A stretch of 64,000 nucleotides of DNA from Mucilaginibacter achroorhodeus (GTDB lineage: Bacteria; Bacteroidota; Bacteroidia; Sphingobacteriales; Sphingobacteriaceae), in the NCBI RefSeq assembly GCF_007846095.1, contig NZ_VOEI01000008.1:93002-157001 (forward strand), in the 5' to 3' direction. A program made the position numbers and the translations under genes. Below are positions 17,301 through 25,070 of the stretch, piece after piece. The number at the start of each line of letters is the position of its first letter. Position 1 is the first letter of the stretch. The notes under the pieces are model-generated. The model was not told the origin of the DNA and did no database searches. It was given only the letters and a program-made list of their open reading frames with translations.

Positions 17301-17708
17301 GAGCACCTGCGTGAGATGGATGAGTTGAAACAATCGGTACAAAACGCCGTTTACGAACAAAAGGATCCGCTTTTGGTGTACAAGTTTGAAGCATTCGAAC
17401 TTTTCCGCCAGATGCTTGCCAGCGTGAACAAAGAGTTGATGAGCTTCCTGTTCAGAGGTGGTATTGCCGTACAGCAGGCACCAGAACAAGTGCGCGAAGC
17501 AGCACCGGCCCCTAAAACAGATATGCGCCAGATGCGTACCTCAAAACCGGAGATGGTAGACCAAAGCGGTTTACCGGTTGAGGAGATGCAGCAGGAGATA
17601 CAAAAGCCCAGCCCGGTAAAGGTTGAGCAAAAAATTGGCAGGAACGATCCTTGCCCGTGCGGAAGCGGCAAAAAATTCAAAAATTGCCACGGTATAGGGC
17701 AGAATTAA
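14400..17708 (+). CDS. secA: Protein translocase ATPase SecA
   Basis: A 1102-residue motor of the Sec pathway, moving preproteins through SecYEG. Walker A is MATGEGKT; the Walker B region is MVDEVDSVLVDDARTPLIISGP; the second helicase domain has TNMAGRGTDIKLG and RQLRGRAGRQGD. It is about 200 residues longer than E. coli SecA, with a charged insertion after the first nucleotide-binding domain (residues about 330-480, LYELKPRIERLV onwards), a feature of Bacteroidota SecA as I know it. The C-terminus has a SEC-C zinc motif, CPCGSGKKFKNCHG. A single gene unit. Confidence 0.98.
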   Translation: MLDFFSKLFGSKSERDVKGITPIVEKIKAAYAKLDQLSNDDLRAKTIEFKETIATGLSGIDSEIKAIKDRTENEPGMDVNEKVNLFTQLDKLEKDRNKELEEILINILPEAFAVVKETARRFSGSPTIEVTATEFDRQLASRKNNVIIKGDKAIHHNTWLAAGNEVTWNMVHYDVQLIGGIVLHQGKIAEMATGEGKTLVATLPAYLNALAGQGVHIVTVNDYLARRDSEWMGPLYEFHGLSVDCIDKHEPNSEERRQAYLADITFGTNNEFGFDYLRDNMTRSPEELVQRKLHYAMVDEVDSVLVDDARTPLIISGPIPRGDEHEFYELKPRIERLVNAQKAYVNTVLNEAKKAINEGKTGVDDGGLALIRAHRALPKNKALIKFLSEGANRTVLQKTENYYMQDQGKEMPKVDSELFFIIDEKSNSVELSEKGIELITASGEDPNFFVMPDVGTEIAKIEKSDLPADEKLARKDELMRDFSIKSERIHSVNQLLKAYTLFEKDTEYILDDGKVKIVDEQTGRVLDGRRYSDGLHQAIEAKENVKVEDATQTFATVTLQNYFRMYHKLCGMTGTAVTEAGELWQIYKLDVVEIPTNTPTAREDRQDLVYRTVREKYNAVAAEIEELTKAGRPVLVGTTSVEISELLSRMLKLRGIKHNVLNAKLHQKEADIVAEAGKAGTVTIATNMAGRGTDIKLGTGVKEAGGLAIIGTERHESRRVDRQLRGRAGRQGDTGSSQFFVSLEDNLMRLFGSERISNLMVRMGIEEGEVIQHSMISKSIERAQKKVEENNFGIRKRLLEYDDVMNSQRTVIYAKRKNALFGDRLDVDISNTIFDVIEDIVTEYKESNNFEGFQLEIIRIFSVDTEITAEEFANTPLPKLVDSTFIEVSEFYKRKAEAVAQQAYPVIKDVYDTRGQYVENIVVPFTDGVHGMQVAVPLKKAVENHGQEVFKSFEKNVTLSLIDDAWKEHLREMDELKQSVQNAVYEQKDPLLVYKFEAFELFRQMLASVNKELMSFLFRGGIAVQQAPEQVREAAPAPKTDMRQMRTSKPEMVDQSGLPVEEMQQEIQKPSPVKVEQKIGRNDPCPCGSGKKFKNCHGIGQN

Positions 17709-17762
17709 GAGCCTCACCCAAACCCTCTCCTGAAGGAGAGGGCTAAATAAATAAAAACCACG

Positions 17763-17846
17763 CGTCATTGCGAGAAACGAAGCAATCTCTACACAGGAAA
17801 GTCTGCCCTGTATAGTTTGGAGATTGCTTCGTTCCTCGCAATGACG
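17763..17846. repeat. Dispersed inverted repeat, 'gtcattgcgag' family, near-perfect copy
   Basis: Left arm 17763-17790 (cgtcattgcgagaaacgaag...) and right arm 17821-17846 (agattgcttcgttcctcgca...) are complementary with one mismatch over about 26 bases; loop 30 bases. Just before it, ccctctcctgaaggagaggg at 17722-17741 is a further short hairpin that could end the secA transcript. Confidence 0.85.
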
Positions 17847-17866
17847 GTTAAAGGAATAATATAACT

Positions 17867-18334
17867 ATGAAGAAAGCAATATTTGATCATAAAGCTATCC
17901 CGGCAGGTATCAAATATTGCTTTTTGCTTTTACTGCTTTCTGCATCGGTAAAAAGCTTTGGGCAAACCAGGGGAAAGGTACAGGTTGTAGCACCTCCATT
18001 ATTTGATACCCTGCTTGCCAAACGCGCTGCGCTTAATAGCGGCAAGGCAGGCGGTTCTCCGCGATATTCATCGTCTTACGGCTATCGCGTGCAAATCTAC
18101 AGCGGCACAAACCGTTCTGCTGCATTTAATGCCCAGGCAAAATGCAATAAAGAATTTCCTGAGCTGCGTACTTACATCGTTTACCGCGAGCCAAACTTTA
18201 AGATCCGCGCAGGTGATTTCCGCACGCGGATAGAAGCCGAACGCTTTAAGCAACAGCTATCGGCCTATTTTACTTCGCTATTTATCATATCGGAGAAGAT
18301 AAACCCACCCAAAATAACTACCAGTGATGATTAA
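17867..18334 (+). CDS. Exported SPOR-domain protein
   Basis: A 155-residue secreted protein. A long n-region precedes a hydrophobic stretch (YCFLLLLLSASVKSFGQ), then a short linker and a C-terminal SPOR domain at about residues 70-145 (YGYRVQIYSGTNRSAAF, KIRAGDFRTRIEAERFKQQL). SPOR domains bind denuded peptidoglycan glycan strands, so a periplasmic cell-wall role is likely. Its last 11 bases overlap the start of the M20 peptidase gene, which implies translational coupling; a functional link between the two is not obvious. Confidence 0.87.
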   Translation: MKKAIFDHKAIPAGIKYCFLLLLLSASVKSFGQTRGKVQVVAPPLFDTLLAKRAALNSGKAGGSPRYSSSYGYRVQIYSGTNRSAAFNAQAKCNKEFPELRTYIVYREPNFKIRAGDFRTRIEAERFKQQLSAYFTSLFIISEKINPPKITTSDD

Positions 18335-19511
18335 AGAGAAGATACAGCAATTAGCTAAAGAGATATTTGATGATGTTGTTGCTAACCGCAGGCACTTACA
18401 CGCCCACCCGGAGCTGTCTTTCCACGAAGTGGAAACTTCTGTTTTTGTAGCCCGCAAGCTGGAAGAACTGGGTATCGAATATCATAAAATGGCTGATACG
18501 GGTTTGGTTGCTCTTATAAAAGGCGATAAGCCCGGAGATAAGGTAGTTGCCCTGCGTGCAGATATGGATGCACTGCCAATTTTAGAGGCCAACGATGTTT
18601 CCTACAGATCGCAAAACGAGGGCGTAATGCACGCTTGTGGTCATGATGTACATACGTCGTCACTGTTAGGTGTAGCCAAAATACTTACGGAGATCAAAAG
18701 CGAATTTGGCGGCACGGTAAAATTCATCTTTCAACCTGCGGAAGAAAAATTGCCGGGCGGTGCCAGCCTCATGATCAAAGAAGGCGTATTGGAAAACCCG
18801 AAGCCATCAGCCGTAATCGGTCAGCATGTTATGCCGCTGATAGATGCCGGCAAGGTGGGTTTCCGCGCGGGCAAATATATGGCCAGCACGGATGAGTTAT
18901 ATGTTACTGTAAAAGGCAAAGGCGGCCACGGCGCGCAGCCACAACAAAATGTTGACCCGGTGATCATCACCGCCCACATATTAACAGCCCTGCAACAGGT
19001 GATAAGCCGCTTTGCAGATCCTAAAAGCCCGTCGGTGCTATCATTTGGTAAGGTTATCGCCAACGGTGCAACCAATGTTATCCCTAACGAGGTTTATCTT
19101 GAAGGGACCTTCCGTACCATGGACGAGCAATGGCGTAATGAAGCGCATGTTAAGATGAAGAAAATGGCCGAAGGTATTGCCGAAAGCATGGGCGGCAGCT
19201 GCGATTTTAACATCATGAAGGGTTATCCTTTCCTTATTAACGAAGAAAAACTCACTGCAAAGGTACGCGGCTTTGCCGAAGATTTTTTGGGTAAAGAGAA
19301 CGTGCTGGACCTGGACATATGGATGGCCGCTGAAGATTTTGCTTATTACTCGCAAGTGGCTAATTCGTGCTTTTACCGCTTAGGTACACGTAACGAGGCA
19401 CGGGGTATAACCTCATCAGTACATACTCCAACCTTTGATGTTGAGGAAAGTGCGTTGGAACAGAGTGTTGGTCTGATGGCTTACATTGCTGTTAAGCAAT
19501 TAGGTAATTAG
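18324..19511 (+). CDS. M20 family amidohydrolase/metallopeptidase (IAL/HipO-like)
   Basis: A 395-residue enzyme that hydrolyses N-acyl amino acids or similar amides. Metal-site motifs of the M20D group are present: HACGHDVHTSSLLG (residues about 100-113), QPAEEKLPGGA with the catalytic and metal glutamates, and the dimerisation domain beginning with YVTVKGKGGHGAQP. No signal peptide is visible, so it acts in the cytoplasm. Substrate cannot be deduced. It overlaps the SPOR gene by 11 bases. Confidence 0.92.
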   Translation: MMIKEKIQQLAKEIFDDVVANRRHLHAHPELSFHEVETSVFVARKLEELGIEYHKMADTGLVALIKGDKPGDKVVALRADMDALPILEANDVSYRSQNEGVMHACGHDVHTSSLLGVAKILTEIKSEFGGTVKFIFQPAEEKLPGGASLMIKEGVLENPKPSAVIGQHVMPLIDAGKVGFRAGKYMASTDELYVTVKGKGGHGAQPQQNVDPVIITAHILTALQQVISRFADPKSPSVLSFGKVIANGATNVIPNEVYLEGTFRTMDEQWRNEAHVKMKKMAEGIAESMGGSCDFNIMKGYPFLINEEKLTAKVRGFAEDFLGKENVLDLDIWMAAEDFAYYSQVANSCFYRLGTRNEARGITSSVHTPTFDVEESALEQSVGLMAYIAVKQLGN

Positions 19512-19578
19512 TTGGTTGATGGTCTATAGCTGATAGCCAATGGCTGCCACTATGAACTAATATCCATAAACCATGAAC
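19511..19578. repeat. Quasi-palindromic intergenic element, locus I
   Basis: Left arm 19511-19544 (gttggttgatggtctatagc...) and right arm 19546-19578 (gccactatgaactaatatcc...) are complementary at roughly two thirds of positions, with almost no loop. The right arm covers the start codon (19573) of the next gene, so a folded transcript would bury it. Confidence 0.6.
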
Positions 19579-20526
19579 AAAAAAATATTCATCGCCTGCT
19601 GCCTGATCATTACTGCCTTTACCTCAAAGGCGCAGCAGATCCAGCGTTTTAATCCTGACACCATCCGCACCATCGTTATCGATTCTGCAGTTAACATCGT
19701 TTCTCACCGGTTGCGCGCGCAGGATTTTATCGACGCTGTAGTGAGCGACACCAGCTTTTACAGGGCTTTTCAGAACATGAAGCGGTACGCCTTTACCGCC
19801 GAGAACCGCATTTACACCTACGACAAGAAGAACAAGGTTAACGGTAAGATCTACCGTAAAATAAGGCACGACTTTTTGAACGGTAAACGCCAGACCACCT
19901 ATCTGATCAATCAGGATACCGGCGCCGTTAAGAAAAAGAATGGCAAGTACGATCTATACACCGTAGAGATGTTTGATTATATCTTTATGAATGCTTACAA
20001 TTCTGATTTTACCAGCGGTTCGGCATCTTCTGCGCCGGGCAAAGGGAAAAACGCCGGCTACAAGGCGAAGTTAAAGGCGCTGGTATTTACTCCGGGCAGG
20101 CGTATATCCGGCATACCTTTTATCAGCGGTAAAACAGAGATCTTTGGGCCGGAGTTACGCCAGTATTACAACTACGAATTTGCCCGCGGTACATACATGG
20201 ACAGTATCCCTGTATATCGCTTTAAAGTGGTAAAAAAGCCCAGCACAGCTGATGATGATACGATGATCAAAGAGATGACCACCATCTTTGACATGAACAC
20301 CTTCCAGATACTGGGCCGCTACATCGATATGAAGTTCAGCAACATGTTTGTTGATTTTAATGTGCAGATGAATATTGAGCTTAACCGCTTCAACGGTGAA
20401 CTATTACCTACAAAAATCACTTACCAGGGTAACTGGGATATTCCGTTCCACAAAGAAGAACGCGCAAGCTTTTTAATTGTGCATAAGGACTACGCCCCAC
20501 AGGCACCTAAGGCGGCAGCAAAATAA
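19573..20526 (+). CDS. Exported hypothetical protein, 317 aa
   Basis: The protein has a clear signal peptide (KIFIACCLIITAFTSKAQ) and a mature part rich in beta-strand-prone segments, basic residues and aromatic residues (YTYDKKNKVNGKIYRKIRH). There is a Ser/Gly linker near residue 160 (FTSGSASSAPGKGKNAG). The end lacks a membrane anchor. I do not recognise the family; its form suggests a periplasmic or outer-membrane-associated protein. It follows the M20 gene on the same strand, separated by locus I. Confidence 0.7.
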   Translation: MNKKIFIACCLIITAFTSKAQQIQRFNPDTIRTIVIDSAVNIVSHRLRAQDFIDAVVSDTSFYRAFQNMKRYAFTAENRIYTYDKKNKVNGKIYRKIRHDFLNGKRQTTYLINQDTGAVKKKNGKYDLYTVEMFDYIFMNAYNSDFTSGSASSAPGKGKNAGYKAKLKALVFTPGRRISGIPFISGKTEIFGPELRQYYNYEFARGTYMDSIPVYRFKVVKKPSTADDDTMIKEMTTIFDMNTFQILGRYIDMKFSNMFVDFNVQMNIELNRFNGELLPTKITYQGNWDIPFHKEERASFLIVHKDYAPQAPKAAAK

Positions 20527-20633
20527 TGCTTCAGCTACCTAAGTTATTATTTTCCCTTTATCACCCCAATGAAATATTAATACGATAAGGGTGCATCTCT
20601 AAGCTAAAATACCCCTGCATTAAAATTAGTTTC

Positions 20634-20641
20634 TAATTTTG
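20634..20641 (+). promoter_or_regulatory. -7 element of the MFS transporter gene
   Basis: TAATTTTG matches TAnnTTTG exactly, 26 bases before the ATG at 20668. Confidence 0.65.
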
Positions 20642-20667
20642 CCGCTCTACCAAACGGAGCAAGCAAA

Positions 20668-21882
20668 ATGAGACGCGTTACAGATAGCAACAGGAACATC
20701 AGCGCGATACTGGCATTTATCCTTATCCCTATATCGGGTTTTGCGATGGATGTTTACGTGCCATCGTTCCCGGCAATGGTGCATGACCTGGGTACATCGG
20801 TTTCTGATGTGCGCCTCACCATGACTATCTTTCTCATCAGCTACGGTTTATCGCAATTATTTGTGGGCAGCATTATAGATAGCTATGGCCGTTACAAACT
20901 GGGCCTGGCCTCGTTGGCTGCTTTTATTGTCACTAACCTGGTAATTGTAAGTACCCGCAGCATCGAGCTGATATTTGTGATGCGGGCATTGCAGGGCTTC
21001 CTCATTTCCATCATTATGGTATCTAAGCGATCCTTATTTATCGATGTGTTTGAGGGCGATAAACAAAAGCACTACACCAGCTTATTGTCGGTAGTGTGGT
21101 CGGCTGCTCCGGTTATAGCACCCTTTTTAGGTGGATATCTGCAACACGCTTTTGCCTGGCGGGCAAACTTTTACTTCCTGGCCATCTATGCCTTTGTGAT
21201 GCTGTTGCTGGAACTCCGCTATAGTGGTGAGACGCTACCCCGTACAAAACCGTTCCACTTGGGCTCGATAGTAAACACATACAAAAAGATGATAACCGCA
21301 CCGGATTTTGCCTATGGCATCGTTATCCTGGGCCTAAGCTACTCCATGGCGATCATCTTTGGTATGTCGGCACCTTTTTTTATTGAGAATGTGTTTCATT
21401 ACTCGCCGGTAGTTACAGGTTATGCGGCTTTAAGTTCGGGTATTGCATTGCTGCTGGGCGGGATGTTGAGCAAATCCATGATAGCGCGTAATTTTATGGT
21501 GAAGCTTACTACGGCTAATTTATTGCAAGCTGCATTTGCTGTAGCCATGTTTGTTACCGCAAGCTGGTTCAGCAGCATTTATGCCATCATGTTCTTTGTG
21601 ATAAGTCTGCATTTTTTAATGGGTTTTATGTACAACATCTACTTTACCTACTGCCTAACCCGCTTCCCGGAGAATGCAGGTGTTTCGGGCGGCATCACCA
21701 GCGGCGGGGGTTACATTGTAACATCTTTTTTCAGTTACCTGCTGGCCAATACACTTAACATCCATAACCAGCAAACCTTTGCCATCAGCTATATGATATT
21801 GATTGTACTGATCGGAATTATGCTTTTGTTTTTAAGAGCGTACTTGAACAAACCAAAAGCGGTAAATACTTTCAAGGAGTAG
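20668..21882 (+). CDS. MFS multidrug efflux transporter (Bcr/CflA-like)
   Basis: A 404-residue inner-membrane protein with twelve predicted hydrophobic segments. The start FILIPISGFAMDVYVPSFPAM, with the conserved MDVYxPxxP pattern, and QLFVGSIIDSYGRYKLGL, the loop 2-3 motif of the major facilitator superfamily, point to the drug-proton antiporter group related to Bcr/CflA. The substrate is not predictable. It is preceded by its own promoter and is followed by convergent genes. Confidence 0.9.
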   Translation: MRRVTDSNRNISAILAFILIPISGFAMDVYVPSFPAMVHDLGTSVSDVRLTMTIFLISYGLSQLFVGSIIDSYGRYKLGLASLAAFIVTNLVIVSTRSIELIFVMRALQGFLISIIMVSKRSLFIDVFEGDKQKHYTSLLSVVWSAAPVIAPFLGGYLQHAFAWRANFYFLAIYAFVMLLLELRYSGETLPRTKPFHLGSIVNTYKKMITAPDFAYGIVILGLSYSMAIIFGMSAPFFIENVFHYSPVVTGYAALSSGIALLLGGMLSKSMIARNFMVKLTTANLLQAAFAVAMFVTASWFSSIYAIMFFVISLHFLMGFMYNIYFTYCLTRFPENAGVSGGITSGGGYIVTSFFSYLLANTLNIHNQQTFAISYMILIVLIGIMLLFLRAYLNKPKAVNTFKE

Positions 21883-21898
21883 ATCAGATTTTGGAGAT

Positions 21899-21932
21899 CG
21901 TCTCGTGGGATACCGAAATAAATTCGGCATGA
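21899..21932. repeat. Dispersed repeat 'gtgggataccgaaataaattcggcatgac'
   Basis: The hairpin with complementary halves ccgaaat and atttcgg inside this 34-base stretch recurs in inverse orientation at 57880-57903. It is a short REP-like intergenic unit and lies between the MFS gene and the convergent SRPBCC gene. Confidence 0.65.
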
Positions 21933-21935
21933 CGG

Positions 21936-22394
21936 TCAGTTGTTAATTTTCTCCGCCTCACCTTTTATCACCCCATTCCGGATGATTAATAGCCTTTTCA
22001 TGTAATGCTTAACAAACAGGAAATCTGCCAACTTGCCTAACACCCCTAACGGTGATCGATAATCAAACACATCGCGCATAATGGTGCTGTCGCCGCTCGC
22101 CTCAAAATGGTGCTCATGACGAAAGCTTTTAAAAGCGCCATTAACCATCTCATCAACAAAGTACTCAGGGAACTTAAATTCCGTGATCTTTGAAGTCAGG
22201 TTCTGCCATATCCCAAAATGTTTGGCCCGCCAGGTAACGCTTTCTCCCAAACCTATCAAGCCGCTGGTACGGCCGGCAATTGCGCGTTCACCGGTATGAA
22301 CAGTAGATGCGATGTGGATATCGATATCCCTGGAAATATCGAAGCAGCGCTCCACAGGCGCATTGATGATTGTTGTCAGAGTGATGACTGGCAT
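21936..22394 (-). CDS. SRPBCC superfamily protein (polyketide cyclase/START-like)
   Basis: A 152-residue single-domain protein. The N-terminal strand ITLTTIINAPVERCFDISRD is the typical SRPBCC start, and the C-terminal helix contains the amphipathic stretch LGKLADFLFVKHYMKRLLIIR. Such proteins bind hydrophobic ligands in a helix-grip fold. The ligand is unknown. It lies downstream of asnS but behind a terminator, so it is probably a separate unit. Confidence 0.85.
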   Translation of the reverse strand: MPVITLTTIINAPVERCFDISRDIDIHIASTVHTGERAIAGRTSGLIGLGESVTWRAKHFGIWQNLTSKITEFKFPEYFVDEMVNGAFKSFRHEHHFEASGDSTIMRDVFDYRSPLGVLGKLADFLFVKHYMKRLLIIRNGVIKGEAEKINN

Positions 22395-22408
22395 TGATCA
22401 AAAATAAA

Positions 22409-22434
22409 AAACGCCGACCATAAAGGTCAGCGTT
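22409..22434 (-). terminator. Terminator of asnS
   Basis: On the minus strand, aacgctgacc pairs with ggtcggcgtt (one mismatch), followed by tttttattttt. It lies about 58 bases after the asnS stop codon and just before the SRPBCC start. Confidence 0.8.
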
Positions 22435-22491
22435 ATCATAAAATCATTATTTATCAATGTAATCAACCAAGATCGGTGAAATCCACCAATA

Positions 22492-23928
22492 TTAAAACTC
22501 AGCATTCTTAGGGAAACGAGGGAAAGGTATCACATCGCGGATGTTACCCATGCCGGTAACAAACAGCACTAAACGCTCAAAACCCAAACCAAAGCCTGCG
22601 TGCGGGCAGCCACCAAAACGGCGGGTATCCAGGTACCACCAAAGCTCATCTTTAGGAATGCCTATCTCGTCCATGCGTTGTTCCAGTCTGTCCAAACGCT
22701 CCTCACGTTGCGAGCCACCAACTATCTCGCCGATGCCCGGGAAAAGGATATCCATAGCGGCAACGGTTTTGCCGTCGTCGTTCTGGCGCATGTAGAATGA
22801 TTTGATCTCTTTTGGGTAATCCGTAAGGATAACCGGTTTTTTAAAGTGTTTCTCAACCAGGTAACGCTCGTGTTCTGATTGCAGGTCGGTGCCCCAGCCT
22901 TCAACCAGGTACTGGAATTTCTTTTTCTTGTTCGGGGTCGATTCCTTCAGGATATCGATAGCCTCGGTATACGTTAAACGCTCAAAATCATTAGCCAGGC
23001 AGAACTGCAGTTTCTCTATCAGCGTCATTTCAGAACGCTCGTTCTGCGGCTTCTGTTTCTCTTCCTCTAATAAACGCTGGGTTAAAAACTCAATATCATC
23101 CTTGTTCTTATCCAGCGCGTAGGTGATCACATATTTCAGTAACGCTTCGGCAAGGTCGGCGTTATCTTTGGCATCATAGAAAGCCATCTCCGGCTCAATC
23201 ATCCAGAACTCGGCCAGGTGCCGTGTGGTATTTGAATTTTCGGCACGGAATGTAGGGCCAAAGGTATAAATATCGCTCATGCCCATTGCACCCAGTTCGC
23301 CCTCTAACTGGCCAGATACCGTCAGGTTAGTAGCACGACCAAAGAAATCCTGCTTGTAGTCTATCTCGCCGGTCTCGGTTTTTGGCGGGTTGGCCATGTC
23401 AAAATTGGTAACGTGAAAAGTTTCGCCGGCACCCTCCGCATCAGATGCCGTGATGATAGGCGTATGCAGGTAAATAAAACCGCGTTCCTGGAAAAACTGG
23501 TGAACCGCAAATGCCAGCGTATTACGCACACGGAACACCGCGCCAAACGTATTGGTACGGAAACGCAGGTGGGCTATCTCACGCAAAAACTCCAGGCTGT
23601 GTTTTTTTGGCTGCAGCGGATATTTCTCCGGGTCGCTATCACCCAAAATTTCTATGGTAGCAGCCTTAACCTCTACGGACTGGCCTTTACCCAACGAGGC
23701 AACCAGTTTACCTGTAGCGCTAATGGCAGCGCCGGTAGTGATACGTTTAAGCAGGGCAGGGGCTGTATTCTCAAAATCAACAATAACCTGCAGGGTATTA
23801 TTTGTTGAGCCATCATTTAAAGCTATGAACTGATTGTTACGGAAGGTGCGTACCCATCCTTTTACGGTTACATCAATGTCTGTCTTACCGCTCTCGAGCA
23901 GTGCTTTAATTTTTGTACGTTGGCTCAT
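22492..23928 (-). CDS. asnS: Asparagine-tRNA ligase
   Basis: A class IIb aminoacyl-tRNA synthetase of about 478 residues. The N-terminal OB fold (VKGWVRTFRNNQFIALNDGS) binds the tRNA anticodon. Class II motif 2 is TFRAENSNTTRHLAEFWMIE and motif 3 is GFGLGFERLVLFVTGMGNIRD. The RDVIPFPR end is typical of AsnRS. The open frame goes to 23952, but MSQRTKIKAL at 23928 is the usual start. A TATTTTTG -7 element lies upstream. Confidence 0.97.
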   Translation of the reverse strand: MSQRTKIKALLESGKTDIDVTVKGWVRTFRNNQFIALNDGSTNNTLQVIVDFENTAPALLKRITTGAAISATGKLVASLGKGQSVEVKAATIEILGDSDPEKYPLQPKKHSLEFLREIAHLRFRTNTFGAVFRVRNTLAFAVHQFFQERGFIYLHTPIITASDAEGAGETFHVTNFDMANPPKTETGEIDYKQDFFGRATNLTVSGQLEGELGAMGMSDIYTFGPTFRAENSNTTRHLAEFWMIEPEMAFYDAKDNADLAEALLKYVITYALDKNKDDIEFLTQRLLEEEKQKPQNERSEMTLIEKLQFCLANDFERLTYTEAIDILKESTPNKKKKFQYLVEGWGTDLQSEHERYLVEKHFKKPVILTDYPKEIKSFYMRQNDDGKTVAAMDILFPGIGEIVGGSQREERLDRLEQRMDEIGIPKDELWWYLDTRRFGGCPHAGFGLGFERLVLFVTGMGNIRDVIPFPRFPKNAEF

Positions 23929-23949
23929 ATAAAAAGTATTATCGGGCAG

Positions 23950-23957
23950 CAAAAATA
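23950..23957 (-). promoter_or_regulatory. asnS promoter, -7 element
   Basis: Minus-strand TATTTTTG matches TAnnTTTG, 21 bases upstream of the chosen asnS start, and supports that start. Confidence 0.6.
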
Positions 23958-23969
23958 CAATTATTTGCC

Positions 23970-24025
23970 AAAAAAGCCCCGCTCTTCGGCCGCCTTTTAA
24001 GCAGGGCCATGAGCGAGGCTTTTCT
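23970..24025 (-). terminator. Terminator of the lipoprotein gene
   Basis: On the minus strand, aaaagcctcgctc pairs with gagcggggctttttt across a loop that itself contains a small GC hairpin. It lies about 30 bases past the stop codon at 24056. Confidence 0.7.
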
Positions 24026-24055
24026 AAGTATAAACAGTATTACACGCTTGAAAAA

Positions 24056-24541
24056 TTATCTCGGCAAGGCAATAACAAACTGCCCTTTGGTAAATTTCAC
24101 ACTATCCGGGTATATGCTTGATGTTGCAGGGAACGTGCGTTTTAGTTTAATGGTAAATGTTCCGCCAATAACCTTGTTGATAGAGTCAAGCGCAACAATC
24201 TGAACTTTGCTGCTGGTATCTAAACCAACGTTGTAACGGCTTACCGTATCCTTGCCCAAAAGCTGGTAATATTTTGCCTGGTTACCGGTAAGTGCATAAG
24301 TGCCCTTGCCGGTATATTTAAAATTCATGCGCAGGCCGGCATCATTGCTTCTGCCTGATACCTGTATAGAATCAGTGCCAACTTTTGCAGAGAACGGAAC
24401 AGCATAAACAGCAAGGCCATTTTTTTCTGCAACAAAATAAGGATCATAGTAAAAGCCGGTGTTGTTGTTATTATCGTTCTTAAAACAGGAAGAAAATAAA
24501 ACTGTTGCCAGCGCTAAAAGGGTAAATGTGTACTTTTTCAT
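24056..24541 (-). CDS. Lipoprotein of unknown function, 161 aa
   Basis: Starts MKKYTFTLLALATVLFSSCFKNDNNNN, a lipoprotein signal peptide with the lipobox LFSSC (Cys at residue 19) and an Asn-rich stretch after it. The mature part looks like a small beta-sandwich (FTIKLKRTFPATSSIYPDSV). The frame is open upstream to 24634, but the signal peptide fixes the start at 24541. I know similar 'DUF4843-like' lipoproteins in Bacteroidota only in general form, and assign no function. Confidence 0.75.
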   Translation of the reverse strand: MKKYTFTLLALATVLFSSCFKNDNNNNTGFYYDPYFVAEKNGLAVYAVPFSAKVGTDSIQVSGRSNDAGLRMNFKYTGKGTYALTGNQAKYYQLLGKDTVSRYNVGLDTSSKVQIVALDSINKVIGGTFTIKLKRTFPATSSIYPDSVKFTKGQFVIALPR

Positions 24542-24611
24542 TTTAGTGTTATTAATAGTGTACTTATCCTTTACGTTAAAAATTTTAAGAGTGCTACAAT
24601 GGCAATGAGAA

Positions 24612-24990
24612 TTTTTTAGACAGCCTTTCCCCAACCTTTCTCCGGGGGAGAGGTGGCTTAAAAAGTCTCCCCTTTCGGGGGAGATTTAGAGGGGGCTGAA
24701 TGCGACGATGAAGACTCACCCCGCGACACTTCGTGCGCGACCCTCTCTGCTCCGCAAAGAGGCGGAGAAAAAATATCCCTCTTTTCGCGCAGCGAAGAGA
24801 GGGTGGTCCAGCGTAGCAAAGACCGGGTGAGTCCTTTGCGTTGTTCCACTCACCTCGTCCCGATTGCTACCGGGATGCGCGACCCTCTCTGCTCCGCAAA
24901 GAGGGTAAGAAAAAAACGACCCTCTTTTCACACAACGAAGAGAGGGTCGACGATCCGCCGAATGGCAGAGACGTCGGGGTGAGTAAACTC
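24612..24990. repeat. Composite intergenic repeat block
   Basis: About 380 bases without a gene. It contains a 'tctcccctttcgggggaga' hairpin (24664-24682), then a near-duplicate unit: gcgcgaccctctctgctccg at 24734-24753 and again at 24878-24897, each followed by a complementary arm (cagcgaagagaggg; caacgaagagaggg). The whole is flanked by actcaccccg (24716-24725) and cggggtgagt (24974-24983), which are perfect 10-base inverted ends. It looks like two stacked copies of a mobile REP-like hairpin unit. Confidence 0.7.
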
Positions 24991-25031
24991 AATTACTTAT
25001 ATTTTTCTATCTTTATAAAAGCCCAAAACGC

Positions 25032-25039
25032 TACTTTTG
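25032..25039 (+). promoter_or_regulatory. dnaG promoter, -7 element
   Basis: TACTTTTG matches TAnnTTTG exactly, 31 bases upstream of the dnaG start codon. Confidence 0.6.
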
Positions 25040-25070
25040 TAGCCCGCAATTTTTTGTCCTCAACAGCAGC

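Noticed and set aside
22399..22406. TATTTTTG as the promoter of the SRPBCC gene
   Set aside because: It coincides with the T-run of the asnS terminator and lies only 5 bases from the start codon, so the match may be accidental.
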